Shown: piece by piece, positions 50,985-60,900 of the stretch
Position numbering within the stretch: position 1 is the stretch's first letter
How the letters are laid out: the number at the start of each line of letters is the position of its first letter
NCBI RefSeq assembly: GCF_002872075.1
Contig: NZ_PGGU01000005.1
Location: forward strand, 339,726-403,725
Length of the DNA: 64,000 nt
Reading direction: 5' to 3'
From: Microbacterium aurantiacum
GTDB taxonomy: Bacteria > Actinomycetota > Actinomycetes > Actinomycetales > Microbacteriaceae
Position numbers and translations under genes: made by a program
Notes under the pieces: model-generated
Databases searched by the model: none
Told to the model about the DNA's origin: nothing
Seen by the model: only the letters and a program-made list of their open reading frames with translations

Positions 50985-52562
50985 TCAGACCGCCGGCCGC
51001 AGCGCCTCGTCGGTGACGTCGTCGATCTTCTTCGAGCGGATCGCGTGCCCGCTCGTGGACAGGCAGCGCCCGGTGTTCAGATCCCACTTCCAGTCGTGCA
51101 TGCTGCAGGTGAGGATGCCGTCCTCGTCGACCTTGCCGGTCTTCGTGAGATCCGCGCGCAGGTGCGGGCAGCGGCGCTGCACGACCCAGTCGCCGACCTC
51201 GGCATCCTCCGTCTGGTCCGTCTGCTCGGAGTACCAGTTCTCGACGTACTCGATGCGATCCACCGAGAGGCACTTGAGGAAGGTGGTGAGGAACTCGTTG
51301 AACTTGCCGCTGCGGCCCACATGGAACTGCATGGACAGGAAGATCGAGTTCGACCAGTCGATCTCATGGTCGCGGATGTTCGTCGAGACGAGGTCGGCGG
51401 GGATCGTGTACCAGTAGATGCACTCGTCACCGGCGTACTCGCGCACCTTCGCGCGCGGGAAGTCGACGACCATGTCGAGCTCGCCGATGCGGAACCGCAC
51501 GCACCCGCCGACGCCGAGACGGATGGTGCGCGACTTCTTCAGCAGCGGCTCCCACCAGGTCCTGATCGCCTCGAGCATCTCCGCGGGCGCGATGATCTCG
51601 GCGCGCGAAGCCTCCTCATCACGGATCTCCTGCTGTCGCGCGGCGCGCTGCTCTTCGAGGTAGTCCCACTTCTCGTCGAATATGTGCGCGATCTCAGCGT
51701 CCGTGTACAGCGTCTGCTCGCTCGTGACAGCTCCGCCGTCGACGGTCACGACCGTGCCCGGAATGAAGAGCCGGCCGTCGTACTGCGGCGCCAGCTCCTT
51801 CATGTGCGCGAGGAACTGCTTCTGATCGGTGAAGATCGACTCGCCGTTCCGGCCCAGGCCGTTGAAGTCGAACAGCTCGTCGCGGAGGAACATCGGCGGA
51901 CCGGCCATCGGGAAGACGTGCGGAGCGTCGACCTTCTCGATGTAGTACATCGCGCGCTTGTTCTGCGCGTCGCGCTTGAGCTGAGCGAAGTTCTGCTTGG
52001 CCTCCAGCGGCAAGTCGTAGACCATGGGCCACCAGATCGCGCCGGAGACCTGGGTGAAATAGGCATCGGGCGTGCCGAAGTCGAGCAGCGCCTCGAGATC
52101 CAGCGGGTGCGAGTCGTTCTGGTTCAGCACCGATCCGGTGCCGTCGTCGACGCTCAGCGACGAGTCGCCGATCGGGCCGTCGCTGGGGGCACGCAGCGGG
52201 GTGATCATGATCTTCAGGTCGCCGCGCTCGATGACCTCGCCGGCGGGCGCGTATGTGATGTTGTCGTAGCCGAGGGCGCGGATGTCCTTCTCGAGATCGT
52301 CGATCGGGTACTCCGGCAGGAGCACTTCGATGTCCTTGCGGATGTACCGCTCGAGCAGCTTGGGATCGAAGTGGTCCCGGTGCCGGTGCGAGATGTACAG
52401 GAAGTCCGCTTCGCGGCCGAACCGCTCCCAGTCGAGGCCCCGGTTGTCGGGGAACGGGAACCAGGAGCCGAAGAAGGACGGCCCGAGCACGGGGTCGCAG
52501 ATGATGTTTCCGCCGGCCGTCTCGATGAACATCCCGGCATGGCCGAGTCCCGTGATCCGCAT
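50985..52562 (-). CDS. MBL-fold / Rieske [2Fe-2S] fusion protein
   Basis: 525-aa protein combining two domains rarely found together. The N-terminal part is a metallo-beta-lactamase-fold hydrolase of the UlaG-like type (MRITGLGHAGMFIET; metal ligands in YISHRHRDHFDP, H59, H61, D63, H64; a GDSS and SGAIWW region). Residues about 340-450 form a linker or small domain (WWEPLLKKSRTIRLGVGGCV). The C-terminus is a Rieske domain: C465-x-H467 and C486-x2-H489 (RRCPHLRADL, LTCSMHDW). It resembles the general plan of CMP-sialic acid hydroxylase, but with the order of domains reversed. The ATG has a strong AGGAGGA ribosome site. Substrate unknown. Confidence 0.9.
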   Translation of the reverse strand: MRITGLGHAGMFIETAGGNIICDPVLGPSFFGSWFPFPDNRGLDWERFGREADFLYISHRHRDHFDPKLLERYIRKDIEVLLPEYPIDDLEKDIRALGYDNITYAPAGEVIERGDLKIMITPLRAPSDGPIGDSSLSVDDGTGSVLNQNDSHPLDLEALLDFGTPDAYFTQVSGAIWWPMVYDLPLEAKQNFAQLKRDAQNKRAMYYIEKVDAPHVFPMAGPPMFLRDELFDFNGLGRNGESIFTDQKQFLAHMKELAPQYDGRLFIPGTVVTVDGGAVTSEQTLYTDAEIAHIFDEKWDYLEEQRAARQQEIRDEEASRAEIIAPAEMLEAIRTWWEPLLKKSRTIRLGVGGCVRFRIGELDMVVDFPRAKVREYAGDECIYWYTIPADLVSTNIRDHEIDWSNSIFLSMQFHVGRSGKFNEFLTTFLKCLSVDRIEYVENWYSEQTDQTEDAEVGDWVVQRRCPHLRADLTKTGKVDEDGILTCSMHDWKWDLNTGRCLSTSGHAIRSKKIDDVTDEALRPAV

Positions 52563-52589
52563 TGCGCTCCTCCTGAAGTGAACCGCTCG

Positions 52590-52595
52590 ATTCTA
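52590..52595 (-). promoter_or_regulatory. Candidate -10 box of the MBL-Rieske gene
   Basis: TAGAAT on the minus strand, 28 bases above the ATG, in the 74-base gap after the nitrate operon. No clear -35. Distinct from, and downstream of, the nitrate genes, so the MBL-Rieske gene may be transcribed separately. Confidence 0.45.
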
Positions 52596-52636
52596 CCCGG
52601 GCCTCTCTGGGCGCCCGCGGAGTCCGAGCCGGACCA

Positions 52637-54745
52637 TCAGGGTGCGGCGACGGACATCGCGCGGAGCCGCACGACCGCCGTCTTGAACTCCGGCATCGAT
52701 GAGATCGGATCGGTGGCGTCACTGGTGAGGAGGTTCGCGCTGTGATCGTCCGGGTAGTGGAACGGCAGGAACACGGTGTCCGGCCGGATGCCGGTGGTCG
52801 TCGTGACCCGGGCTCGGACGACCCCGCGGCCGTTGGAGAGCTCGATGTCGTCGCCGTCCGCCAGACCGCGGTCCGCGGCTGTGGCGGGGTGCAGCGTCGC
52901 CTCCAGCCGAGGGCGCGCGTCCATCAGCTCCGGAACCCGGCGCGTCTGCGCTCCGGACTGGTAGTGCTCGAGGAGCCGGCCGGTGATGAGGGTGAGCTCG
53001 CCACCAGTTGCAGCGGGTTCGGACGGTCGCGCGACCGAGACGGCGACGATCCTCGCCAGCCCGTCGGAGTGCGCGAAACGTCGCTCGAACGGCCTCGGAG
53101 TGCCGCCGGAACCTGCGGGATACGGCCAGTATGCCGGCGTCCCCTCATCGAGCAACGCATGGCTGAGACCGGAGTAGTCCGCGATCCCGCCCGCCGATGC
53201 GCGGGCCAGCTCGTCGAAGACATCCGCCGGGTCGAGGTCGAAACGCCCGGGTGCCTCCAGCCGCCTCGCGAGCTCGGCCATGATCCACAGTTCGCTTCTG
53301 GCTCCTGCCGGCGGATCGATCGCCTTCCGACGGCGGATGACGCGCCCTTCGAGGCTCGTCATGGTGCCCTCCTCCTCGGCCCACTGCGTCACCGGGAGCA
53401 CGACGTCGGCGAGCTGTGCCGTCTCTGAGAGGAAGAAGTCGCAGACGACGAGCAGGTCGAGACTGCGCAGTCGCTCACGCACTCCCCCGGCGTTCGGCGC
53501 CGACACCGAGAGGTTCGATCCGTGCACGAGAAGGGTGCGGATGCCGCCCGGTTCACCGATGGACGCCAGCAGTTGCACCGCCGGCAGCCCGGGCCCCGGG
53601 AGGTCGTCCGGATGCACCCCCCACACTCCTGCGACGTGTGCCCGCGCCTCCGGGTCGGTGATCTTCCGGTATCCGGGCAGCTGATCGGACTTCTGACCGT
53701 GCTCGCGGCCGCCCTGACCGTTGCCCTGGCCGGTGAGCGTGCCGTAGCCCGAGTCCGGCTTGCCGGGCAGACCGAGGATGAGAGCCAGGTTGATGGCGGC
53801 GGTGGCAGTGTCGGTGCCGTTGACGTGCTGTTCCACGCCGCGACCGGTGAGGATGTACGTGGGGCGTCCGGAGCCCAGACGGCGGGCGACCTGGCGCAGC
53901 AGGACGACCGGTACGCCCGTCACCTGCTGCACCCGCTCCGGCCACCAGCCGGCGACCGAACGGCGCAGTTCGGCGAAACCGGCCGTCCGATCGCGGATGT
54001 AGCCGGCGTCGTGCAGTCGCTCGGCGATGACGATGTGGGTCAGCCCGAGCAGCAGTTGGAGATCGGTCCCCGGGGCCGGCGCGAGATGGATTCCCTGGTC
54101 GTCGTCGGTCAGACGTGCCGTGGAGCTGCGGCGCGGATCCACGACGATGAGCCCGCCGGCGGCGCGAGCACCCTCGATGTGCGAAAGGAATGGCGGCATC
54201 GTCTCGGCGACGTTCGATCCGAGCAGCAGGACGGTGTGCGCGGCGTCGAGGTCGGTCAACGGGAACGGCAGTCCTCGATCGGCCCCGAATGCGCGGTTCG
54301 AAGCCGCGGCCGCCGATGACATGCAGAAACGGCCGTTGTAGTCGATACGCGATGTGCCCAGCGCGATGCGGGCGAACTTGCCGAGCTGATAGGCCTTCTC
54401 GTTGGTGAGACCGCCGCCGCCGAAGACTCCGTTGGCATCAGCACCGTGCTGCGTGCGGACGCTGCGGAGCGTCTCGGCGATGAGATCGAGGGCGTCATCC
54501 CAGGTCGCGGGCTGCAGTTCGCCCTCGGCGTCGCGGATGAGCGGTTGCATGACGCGATCGGCCGAGTCGAGAAGGGTCGACGAGGTCCAGCCCTTCTTGC
54601 AGAGTCCGCCCCTGTTGGTCGGGAACGCGCGGCCTTCGACGGTCAGACGAGGGTCGTCGGCGGGCGCTCCCGGCAACTTCGGCAGGAGCGTCATCGCGCA
54701 CTGCAGGGCGCAGTACGGGCAGTGGGTCTCGGCGCCGGCGGTCAT
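52637..54745 (-). CDS. nasC: Assimilatory nitrate reductase, molybdopterin subunit
   Basis: 702-aa catalytic subunit reducing nitrate to nitrite. The 4Fe-4S motif is C9-x2-C12-x3-C16-x32-C49 (HCPYCALQCAMTLLPK; GLCKKG). The bis-MGD-binding domains follow: FCMSSAAAASNRAFGADRG (Cys as the Mo ligand), VLLLGSNVAETMPPFL, TGRGVEQHVNGTDTA, GQGNGQGGREHGQKSDQLPG, FLSETAQLADVVLPVTQWAE. No Tat signal, so it is cytoplasmic (Nas-type), not periplasmic Nap. ATG 54745 overlaps the preceding subunit by four bases. The extra C-terminal 2Fe-2S domain of some NasA proteins is absent; the partner protein carries it. Confidence 0.94.
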   Translation of the reverse strand: MTAGAETHCPYCALQCAMTLLPKLPGAPADDPRLTVEGRAFPTNRGGLCKKGWTSSTLLDSADRVMQPLIRDAEGELQPATWDDALDLIAETLRSVRTQHGADANGVFGGGGLTNEKAYQLGKFARIALGTSRIDYNGRFCMSSAAAASNRAFGADRGLPFPLTDLDAAHTVLLLGSNVAETMPPFLSHIEGARAAGGLIVVDPRRSSTARLTDDDQGIHLAPAPGTDLQLLLGLTHIVIAERLHDAGYIRDRTAGFAELRRSVAGWWPERVQQVTGVPVVLLRQVARRLGSGRPTYILTGRGVEQHVNGTDTATAAINLALILGLPGKPDSGYGTLTGQGNGQGGREHGQKSDQLPGYRKITDPEARAHVAGVWGVHPDDLPGPGLPAVQLLASIGEPGGIRTLLVHGSNLSVSAPNAGGVRERLRSLDLLVVCDFFLSETAQLADVVLPVTQWAEEEGTMTSLEGRVIRRRKAIDPPAGARSELWIMAELARRLEAPGRFDLDPADVFDELARASAGGIADYSGLSHALLDEGTPAYWPYPAGSGGTPRPFERRFAHSDGLARIVAVSVARPSEPAATGGELTLITGRLLEHYQSGAQTRRVPELMDARPRLEATLHPATAADRGLADGDDIELSNGRGVVRARVTTTTGIRPDTVFLPFHYPDDHSANLLTSDATDPISSMPEFKTAVVRLRAMSVAAP

Positions 54746-56364
54746 GCGGACGGCGCCAGGAGGGGTGAGCCGAAGCGTTCGATGAGTTCGGCAAGACGGC
54801 CCTTGCAACCGCCGCATCCGGTGCCGGCACGGGTGTCCTTGCCCACGCATGCGACCGTGGCGTTCCCCGCGTGGACGGAGGCCTCCACACGTTCGACGGT
54901 GACGCCGTTGCACCAGCAGACGGTCGCGGTCGGCGCGAACGCGTCGCCACCGGCGCTCGGGTCGTCATCGGGACCGTCGAGACGCAGCAGGAGCGAGCGG
55001 TCGGAGGGAAGCTCGCCGCCGCGCTCGTAGAGCACCGTCAGCTCGGCGGCCGTGCGCGGCATCCCGACACTGGCGAACGCCTCGAGGACTCCGTCTCGCG
55101 AGACCATCTTCACGTAGCGGCCGTGTTGCGGATCGGCCCATTGCGCCACGTGCCGATGCGGTCCGGACTCCCCGTAGGGCGGGGTGTCCCAGAGTTCGAT
55201 GCTGACGTCGCCGACCGCGACCACGTCGACGCCTTCGCCCTTCAGCATGACGACCGCCGGGCGCTCCACCGGCGGCTCGTCCTGGAAGGATCCGCCCTCG
55301 GCTTCCGCCCTGAGCTGTGCGGCCAGCCAATCGGCCTGGCGCCAGCCCGGTCCGATGAGTCCGGACGGAGCACCGGGAAGACGATCCCCGGCATCGCGGA
55401 CGTGCTCGGGATCGACGACATGCGCGCAGTCGCCGATCGCGTAGACATCAGGATCCGTCCACGAGCGCAGCGAGCTGTCGACGACGACACCGGCGGCGGT
55501 GCGGAGCCCCGCCGCCGTGGCGAGTTCCGCCCTCGCACCGACACCGCACGACATCACGAGGAGATCGCCGCGCACGTAGTTTCCGTCGGCGGTGACGAGT
55601 GCGTCGAAGCGACGGACGCCCGCCTCCTCCGCGTGGAAGGCGACGGACTCGGCGACGCTGTGCGCGAGTACGGCGACGCCGGCCTCACGGAGGCTCCTGG
55701 CGAGCACCGTGCCGGCACCGCGGTCGAGGTTGCGCGGCATCGGGGTGGGGCCGTGATGCACGACGCAGACCTGGGCCCCGGCTCGGGCGGCGAGGAGCGC
55801 GAACTCCAGGCCGAGCACGCCGGCGCCGAGGACGACGATGCGGGCGCCCGACCGGATGGCCGAGCCGATCCGGTCGGCATCCGCCAGGTCGCGCAGCACC
55901 GTCACGCCCTCCGGCAGCGCGGGATCGGCTCCCATCACACCGGTTCCCGCACGTGCCAGCGCTGCGGCGTCGTACGCCCGGCGTTCGACGCCGACGAGTG
56001 TCGGGATGTTGGAGCGCGCACCCGTCGCGAGGATGAGCCGGTCGTACGGCAGCACTTCACCGGTGGAGATCTCGACCTCGTGCTGCTCTCGGTCGATGCG
56101 GACGACCCGGGTGCCGGACAGGATCTGCGCTCCCGCGTCGACGATCTCGGCCGGGTCGTGCAGCACGATGTCGTCGAACTCGGCCTGTCCGACCGCCACT
56201 TCGGCGATGAGGACCCGGTTGTACGGAGCCTCCTGCTCCGCACCGACGACCGTGAGCTCGATGCTCCCCGATCGCACGCTCGGCAGCAGCTCCTCGCAGA
56301 ACCGTGCGCCGACCGGGCCGAATCCGACCACGACCACCCGCAGCGGTGCACCCGGTGCCGTCAC
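54742..56364 (-). CDS. nasB: FAD/[2Fe-2S] electron-transfer subunit of nitrate reductase (NasB-like)
   Basis: 540-aa NAD(P)H-FAD oxidoreductase with a C-terminal BFD-like [2Fe-2S] domain. N-terminal VVVVGFGPVGARFCEELLPS, the FAD region LPYDRLILATGARSNIPTLV, the NAD fold RIVVLGAGVLGLEFALLAAR, AIGDCAHVVD, and the BFD cysteines (VCWCNGVTVERVEAS and TGCGGCKGRLAEL). It resembles the N-terminal half of NirB and the small subunit of Bacillus nitrate reductase; no siroheme or sulfite-reductase domain is present, so it is not nitrite reductase. It sits three bases after narK and overlaps the catalytic subunit by 4 bases. Confidence 0.88.
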   Translation of the reverse strand: MTAPGAPLRVVVVGFGPVGARFCEELLPSVRSGSIELTVVGAEQEAPYNRVLIAEVAVGQAEFDDIVLHDPAEIVDAGAQILSGTRVVRIDREQHEVEISTGEVLPYDRLILATGARSNIPTLVGVERRAYDAAALARAGTGVMGADPALPEGVTVLRDLADADRIGSAIRSGARIVVLGAGVLGLEFALLAARAGAQVCVVHHGPTPMPRNLDRGAGTVLARSLREAGVAVLAHSVAESVAFHAEEAGVRRFDALVTADGNYVRGDLLVMSCGVGARAELATAAGLRTAAGVVVDSSLRSWTDPDVYAIGDCAHVVDPEHVRDAGDRLPGAPSGLIGPGWRQADWLAAQLRAEAEGGSFQDEPPVERPAVVMLKGEGVDVVAVGDVSIELWDTPPYGESGPHRHVAQWADPQHGRYVKMVSRDGVLEAFASVGMPRTAAELTVLYERGGELPSDRSLLLRLDGPDDDPSAGGDAFAPTATVCWCNGVTVERVEASVHAGNATVACVGKDTRAGTGCGGCKGRLAELIERFGSPLLAPSA

Positions 56365-56366
56365 GA

Positions 56367-57758
56367 TCAGACCTGACGCTGGGCGAGCGACGCGCGCGGC
56401 ACCACGTAGATGACGATCGTCAGTGTCAGCAGCACGAGATAGGCGATGCCGAATCCGACGAACGCGGGCTCATAGCCGCCCGATGCCTGCTGCGAGGCGT
56501 TCAGCACCTGCGGGATCACGAACCCGCCGTAGGCGCCGATCGCCGAGATCAGCCCGAGCGCGGCCGCCGCCTTGCGCTGCGTGGCGCCGATATCGGTGCT
56601 GCCTGCGGCCACCGCGCGTGCCAGGAACACACTGGGGATCATGCGGTACGTCGCTCCGTTGCCGATGCCCGTCGCCGCGAAGAGCACGAGGAAGCAGGCG
56701 AGGAACAGCGAGAATTCGTTCAGCGCGAGGACGCCGAGGATGCCGAAGGCGCCGGCCGCCATGACGGCGAACGCGCCGATGGTGACCCGTGCTCCGCCGA
56801 AGCGGTCGGCGAGGCGCCCGCCCAGCGGACGGAAGAGCGAGCCGACGAGCGCACCGAGGAAGGCCAGCGACACTCCGGCGGCGCCGATCTGGATCGCCGA
56901 GAACTCGGGGAACTGGTCGGCGATGAGCTTCGGGAACACGCTCGCGAAGCCGATGAAGGAGCCGAAGGTGCCGATGTAGAGCAGGGCGAGCAGCCACAGG
57001 TGCGGTTCGCGCAATGCGGCTGCGGAGCCCGCGAAGTCGGCCTTGGCCGACGACAGGTTGTCCATGTACCGCCAGGCGCCCCAGATCGCGACCAGGATCA
57101 GCGGCACCCAGATCCAGCCGGCCAGCGGGAGAAGGGTCACACCGGCGACGGCGGTGACGACGATCGGCACCACGAACTGGGCGACGGAGGTGCCGAGGTT
57201 GCCGCCGGCGGCGTTGAGGCCGAGCGCCCAGCCCTTCTCCTTCTGCGGGAAGAAGTACGTGATGTTCGCCATCGAGCTCGCGAAGTTGCCACCGCCGAAA
57301 CCGGCGAGGGCTGCGATCGCGAGCATCGCCCAGAACGGCGTCTCCGGGTTGCCGACGGCGAAGCTCAGCAGGATGGCGGGGATGAGCAGCAGCGCCGCTG
57401 AGACGATCGTCCAGTTGCGGCCGCCGAACTTCGGGACCATGAACGTATACGGGAAGCGGAGCGTCGCGCCGACGAGGCTCGGCAACGAGATCAGCCAGAA
57501 GGTCTCGGCGCTGGTGAATGCGAAGCCGGCCGCCGGGAGCATCACGACGACGATGCTCCACAGCTGCCAGACGATGAAGCCGAGGAACTCGGCGAAGATC
57601 GACCAGCCGAGATTCCGGCGGGCGATCGAGCGGCCCTCCGACTCCCAGAAGTCCGCGTTCTCCGGGTCGAACCCGTCGATCCAGCGGCCTGGACGATGCG
57701 TGAGTGTGGTCGAAGAGGGTGCGGTGTCGGTGCGGGGCGACGTTTCGGTGCTGACCAT
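56367..57758 (-). CDS. narK: Nitrate/nitrite transporter (NarK family)
   Basis: 463-aa MFS nitrate importer. Both nitrate signature helices are present: AALAGFGGGNFASSMANITY with FFPQKEKGWALGLNAAGGNL, and GVSLAFLGALVGSLFRPLGG. Twelve helices; a Ser/Thr-rich N-terminus precedes the first (MVSTETSPRT; ATG 57758 chosen over the frame start at 57818). First gene of the nitrate operon. Confidence 0.95.
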   Translation of the reverse strand: MVSTETSPRTDTAPSSTTLTHRPGRWIDGFDPENADFWESEGRSIARRNLGWSIFAEFLGFIVWQLWSIVVVMLPAAGFAFTSAETFWLISLPSLVGATLRFPYTFMVPKFGGRNWTIVSAALLLIPAILLSFAVGNPETPFWAMLAIAALAGFGGGNFASSMANITYFFPQKEKGWALGLNAAGGNLGTSVAQFVVPIVVTAVAGVTLLPLAGWIWVPLILVAIWGAWRYMDNLSSAKADFAGSAAALREPHLWLLALLYIGTFGSFIGFASVFPKLIADQFPEFSAIQIGAAGVSLAFLGALVGSLFRPLGGRLADRFGGARVTIGAFAVMAAGAFGILGVLALNEFSLFLACFLVLFAATGIGNGATYRMIPSVFLARAVAAGSTDIGATQRKAAAALGLISAIGAYGGFVIPQVLNASQQASGGYEPAFVGFGIAYLVLLTLTIVIYVVPRASLAQRQV

Positions 57759-57804
57759 GCGGACTCCCTGGGTTGGACGAGCGGTGTCGATCGAGCGGGT
57801 CGAC

Positions 57805-57821
57805 CGGATGCGGAGCATCCG
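57805..57821 (-). repeat. 7-bp perfect inverted repeat in the narK leader
   Basis: CGGATGC and GCATCCG separated by three bases, in the presumed 5' untranslated region of narK. A second weaker stem (GGTCGA with TCGACC-like) follows. It could be an RNA hairpin; it does not match the usual loops of ANTAR targets. Confidence 0.45.
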
Positions 57822-57835
57822 TGGGCTCGAGTCCG

Positions 57836-57841
57836 ATGCTA
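57836..57841 (-). promoter_or_regulatory. Candidate -10 box of narK
   Basis: TAGCAT on the minus strand, placing a start near 57829, about 70 bases above the ATG. The GlnR-type array (57852-57900) would then be centred near -47, the usual place for an activator. No good -35, which fits an activator-dependent promoter. Confidence 0.4.
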
Positions 57842-57851
57842 GGGAGCGCGT

Positions 57852-57900
57852 GTTTCGGCACCCCGCTCGGCGGGTTACCGCTGTGTCACTTCCACGTCAC
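57852..57900 (-). promoter_or_regulatory. Putative GlnR operator of the nitrate operon
   Basis: On the minus strand five pentamers occur with exact 11-base spacing: GTGAC, GTGAC, GTAAC, AGCGG, GAAAC, each separated by six bases. Three fit the GTnAC a-site and the last the GAAAC b-site of the known actinobacterial GlnR box; the second is a partial match and the fourth a mismatch. GlnR is the nitrogen-status regulator that activates narK and nas genes in Streptomyces and mycobacteria. Presence of GlnR in this genome is not visible in the window. Confidence 0.65.
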
Positions 57901-57981
57901 GCCGGGTGCCATGACCGCGTTAGCGTCTCGTCACATGCCGGAAACAGAGTCTGTGCCGCGAACTGCGGGTGCAGCCGGGAC

Positions 57982-60900
57982 TCAGGACTCGAACAGTCCT
58001 CGGATGTCATCTGCCGTCAGAGTCTGAGCGAACAGCGCCTCGTCGTCCATGACGGCGGTGAACAGGCGGGCCTTGCGCTGCTGCAGAGCCAGCACCTTCT
58101 CCTCGATGGTGCCGGTCGAGATCATCCGGTAGACCATCACTGGCCGGGTCTGGCCGATCCGGTGCGTGCGGTCGATGGCCTGCGCCTCCGCGGCGGGGTT
58201 CCACCACGGGTCGAGCATGAACACGTAGTCGGCTTCGGTCAACGTCAGGCCGAATCCGCCGGACTTCAGGCTGATCAGGAACACGGGCTGTTCGCCGGCA
58301 CGGAAACCTTCGATGACCTGCTGCCGTTTGCGGGTGGATCCGTCGAGATAGGCATAGGGGATCCCGGCCTGCTCGAGCCGGTCGGCGGCGAGAGCGAGGA
58401 AGGAGGTGAACTGGCTGAACACGAGTGCGCGGTGACCCTCGGCCTGCAGTTCGGTGACCCGCTCCAGCAGCACGTCCAGTTTCTGCGAGCCGAGCTTCGC
58501 GTCGTCTTCGTCGACGAGGCCGGGCGCCAGGCTCAGCATGCGGAGCATCGTGAGCGACCGGAAGACGATGAAGCGGTTACGGTCCAGATCAGCGAGCAGT
58601 CCCAGCACCTTCTGCCTTTCGCGCTGCAGCACGACGTCGTAGAGGGCGCGGTGGGCGGGGCTCAGCTCGACCTCGAGCAGCTGCTCCTGCTTCTCGGGCA
58701 GGTCAGGTGCCACGAGCTCCTTCGTGCGGCGCAGCATCAGTGGGCGGATGCGTCGGCGAAGCCGCTCGATCCTCCGCTGGCGGTACTCGCCGCCCTCCTC
58801 GTTCTCGGGGACCTTGCCCTTCTCGATCGGCTGGATGTACTCCTCGCGGAACTTCCTGGCCGACGCGAACAGCCCAGGGGCTGCGAGCTTCAGCAGCGCC
58901 CACAGTTCGCTGAGACTGTTCTCCAGGGGTGTGCCGGTGACGGCGTAGGTCACGTCTGCCCGGAAGCCGGCGATCGAGCGGTGCAGCTTGGTCTTCGGGT
59001 TCTTCACGAACTGCGCCTCGTCGAGGATGAGCCCGGCCCATTCGATCTCACCGAACTCGTCCTCATCCAGGCGTGCCAGCGTGTACGACGTCACGACGAC
59101 GTCGGCGCGCGCGGCGGCATCCGCGACCGAGTCGTCGCGCTTGCCCGATGTGCTCTCCAGGATCCGGACCCGCAGCGAGGGCGCGAATCGTTCAGCCTCG
59201 GCGTGCCAGGTCGCGAGAACCGAGGTGGGCGCCAGCACGAGGAAGGGGCGCCGCTCCCCCGACTCGCGCGCATGCAGGACGAGCGTGAGCAGCTGGAGGG
59301 TCTTGCCGAGCCCCATGTCGTCGGCGAGGATTCCGCCGAGCCGGTGCTCCCAGAGGAACGCGAGCCAGTCGAATCCGGTCTTCTGGTAGGGGCGCAGCTC
59401 TGCCTGCAGCCCCCGCGGGACGGGACTCGACGGCACCTCGGTGGCCGCGCGCAGTCCGTCTGCCGTGGCGCGCCAGCTCACGGCCGGCAGGGCTTCGTCG
59501 GCGAGGTCCTCGAACTCCTCCCAGAGGTCGGTCTGATACCGGCTGATACGGGGGCCGGTCTCCCACTCGTTCAGTTCGGACGCCTCATCGATCAGTTCCC
59601 GCAGCTGATCGAGAGCCTTGTGGTTCAGCGAGAAGTAGCTGCCGTCGACGAGCAGCATCTTCTTCTTGCCCTTGCTGAGCGCGGTGAACAGCGGCTCGAA
59701 CGGGATGCTGCGTCCGTCGATCTTCACGATCACGCCGAGGTCGAACCAGTCGGGATCGGTGCTCTCGACGGTCGTGACGGTGATCTCGGGAGCTCCGGTG
59801 AGCTCGTGATAGGTCTTGCGCTTGTCCGCGACGACGAGAACCCCGCGCGCCTCCATCTCGGGCACGACATGGGCGACGAACTCGGCGGCCTCGACGTCGG
59901 CGAAGGACCCGGATGCTTCGAGCGGCTCGCCGAACGTCTCGTGCCAGAACGACTCCAGCTCCTGGCGGCCTTCGGACTCGAGGGTGTGGTCGCGCACGGC
60001 ATCAGCGGACGGGGTGAAGGGCACGCGCCCGTGACCCTCGTACGTCCACTCGAAGGCGTACTTCACCACGTCGCCGCGATGGAACGAGAGCACGAGCGTC
60101 GGCTCCGGCACCGGCATCACCGGCAGCTGCACGGCGCCGACCGCCTGCACCTGCACACGTCGTGCCAATGCCGGGTACACATCGTGCAGGAACGCAGCCT
60201 CATCGGCGGCAGGAACGGGGATGGAACCGGCAGCGTCGAGCAAAGCGCGTACCGGATCGCTGAGCGGCACCTCCGCGAGCGTGACCAGGACCCGGTTGCC
60301 GAGGACCGTCGCCGCGTAGACGCCGGAGTGCCCGATCGCATGCACCTCCGCGGCCGACACCTCTCTGCCGTCGATCGCGATGTCCGCGTCGACGACCAGG
60401 CCCCCGTCGTCAGCCCTGGCGACGCGGGCCGAGATCGAACCCGAGCCGCCGAGCGCGACCGACGTGCTCTTCTGGCTCGCGACCAGCGGTATCCCGAGCG
60501 CAGAACCCGCGCGCAGGTGCGGCCAGAGCAGCGTCGACTCGATCTGGTCCACGATCAGCCACTCACCGGCATTGCCGGAGAGCATCGAATCACGGGCGAT
60601 GCTGAGAAGATCGGCGAACCAGCGCGTCTGCGTCCGGCCGAACTGCGACGCATCGCGGCGAACGAGGTCCCACGCGGCGTGGCCCTGGATCCACGAGCCG
60701 GTCGAGTCGCTGCGCATCAGCGGGCGGATGCCGAGGAGGAGCTCACCTTCCCGCTTGGCGACGTCGCGGGCGCTCGCGGGCCGCACCGGCCGCGGCGCCC
60801 AGTGGTTGTCGCCCCTGGCCGCACGGTGACGCAGTTCGACCCCGAGAGCGAGCGGTACCGTGCGATCCACGACCGCGCGTCCGAGGAGCGACTTCCAGGC

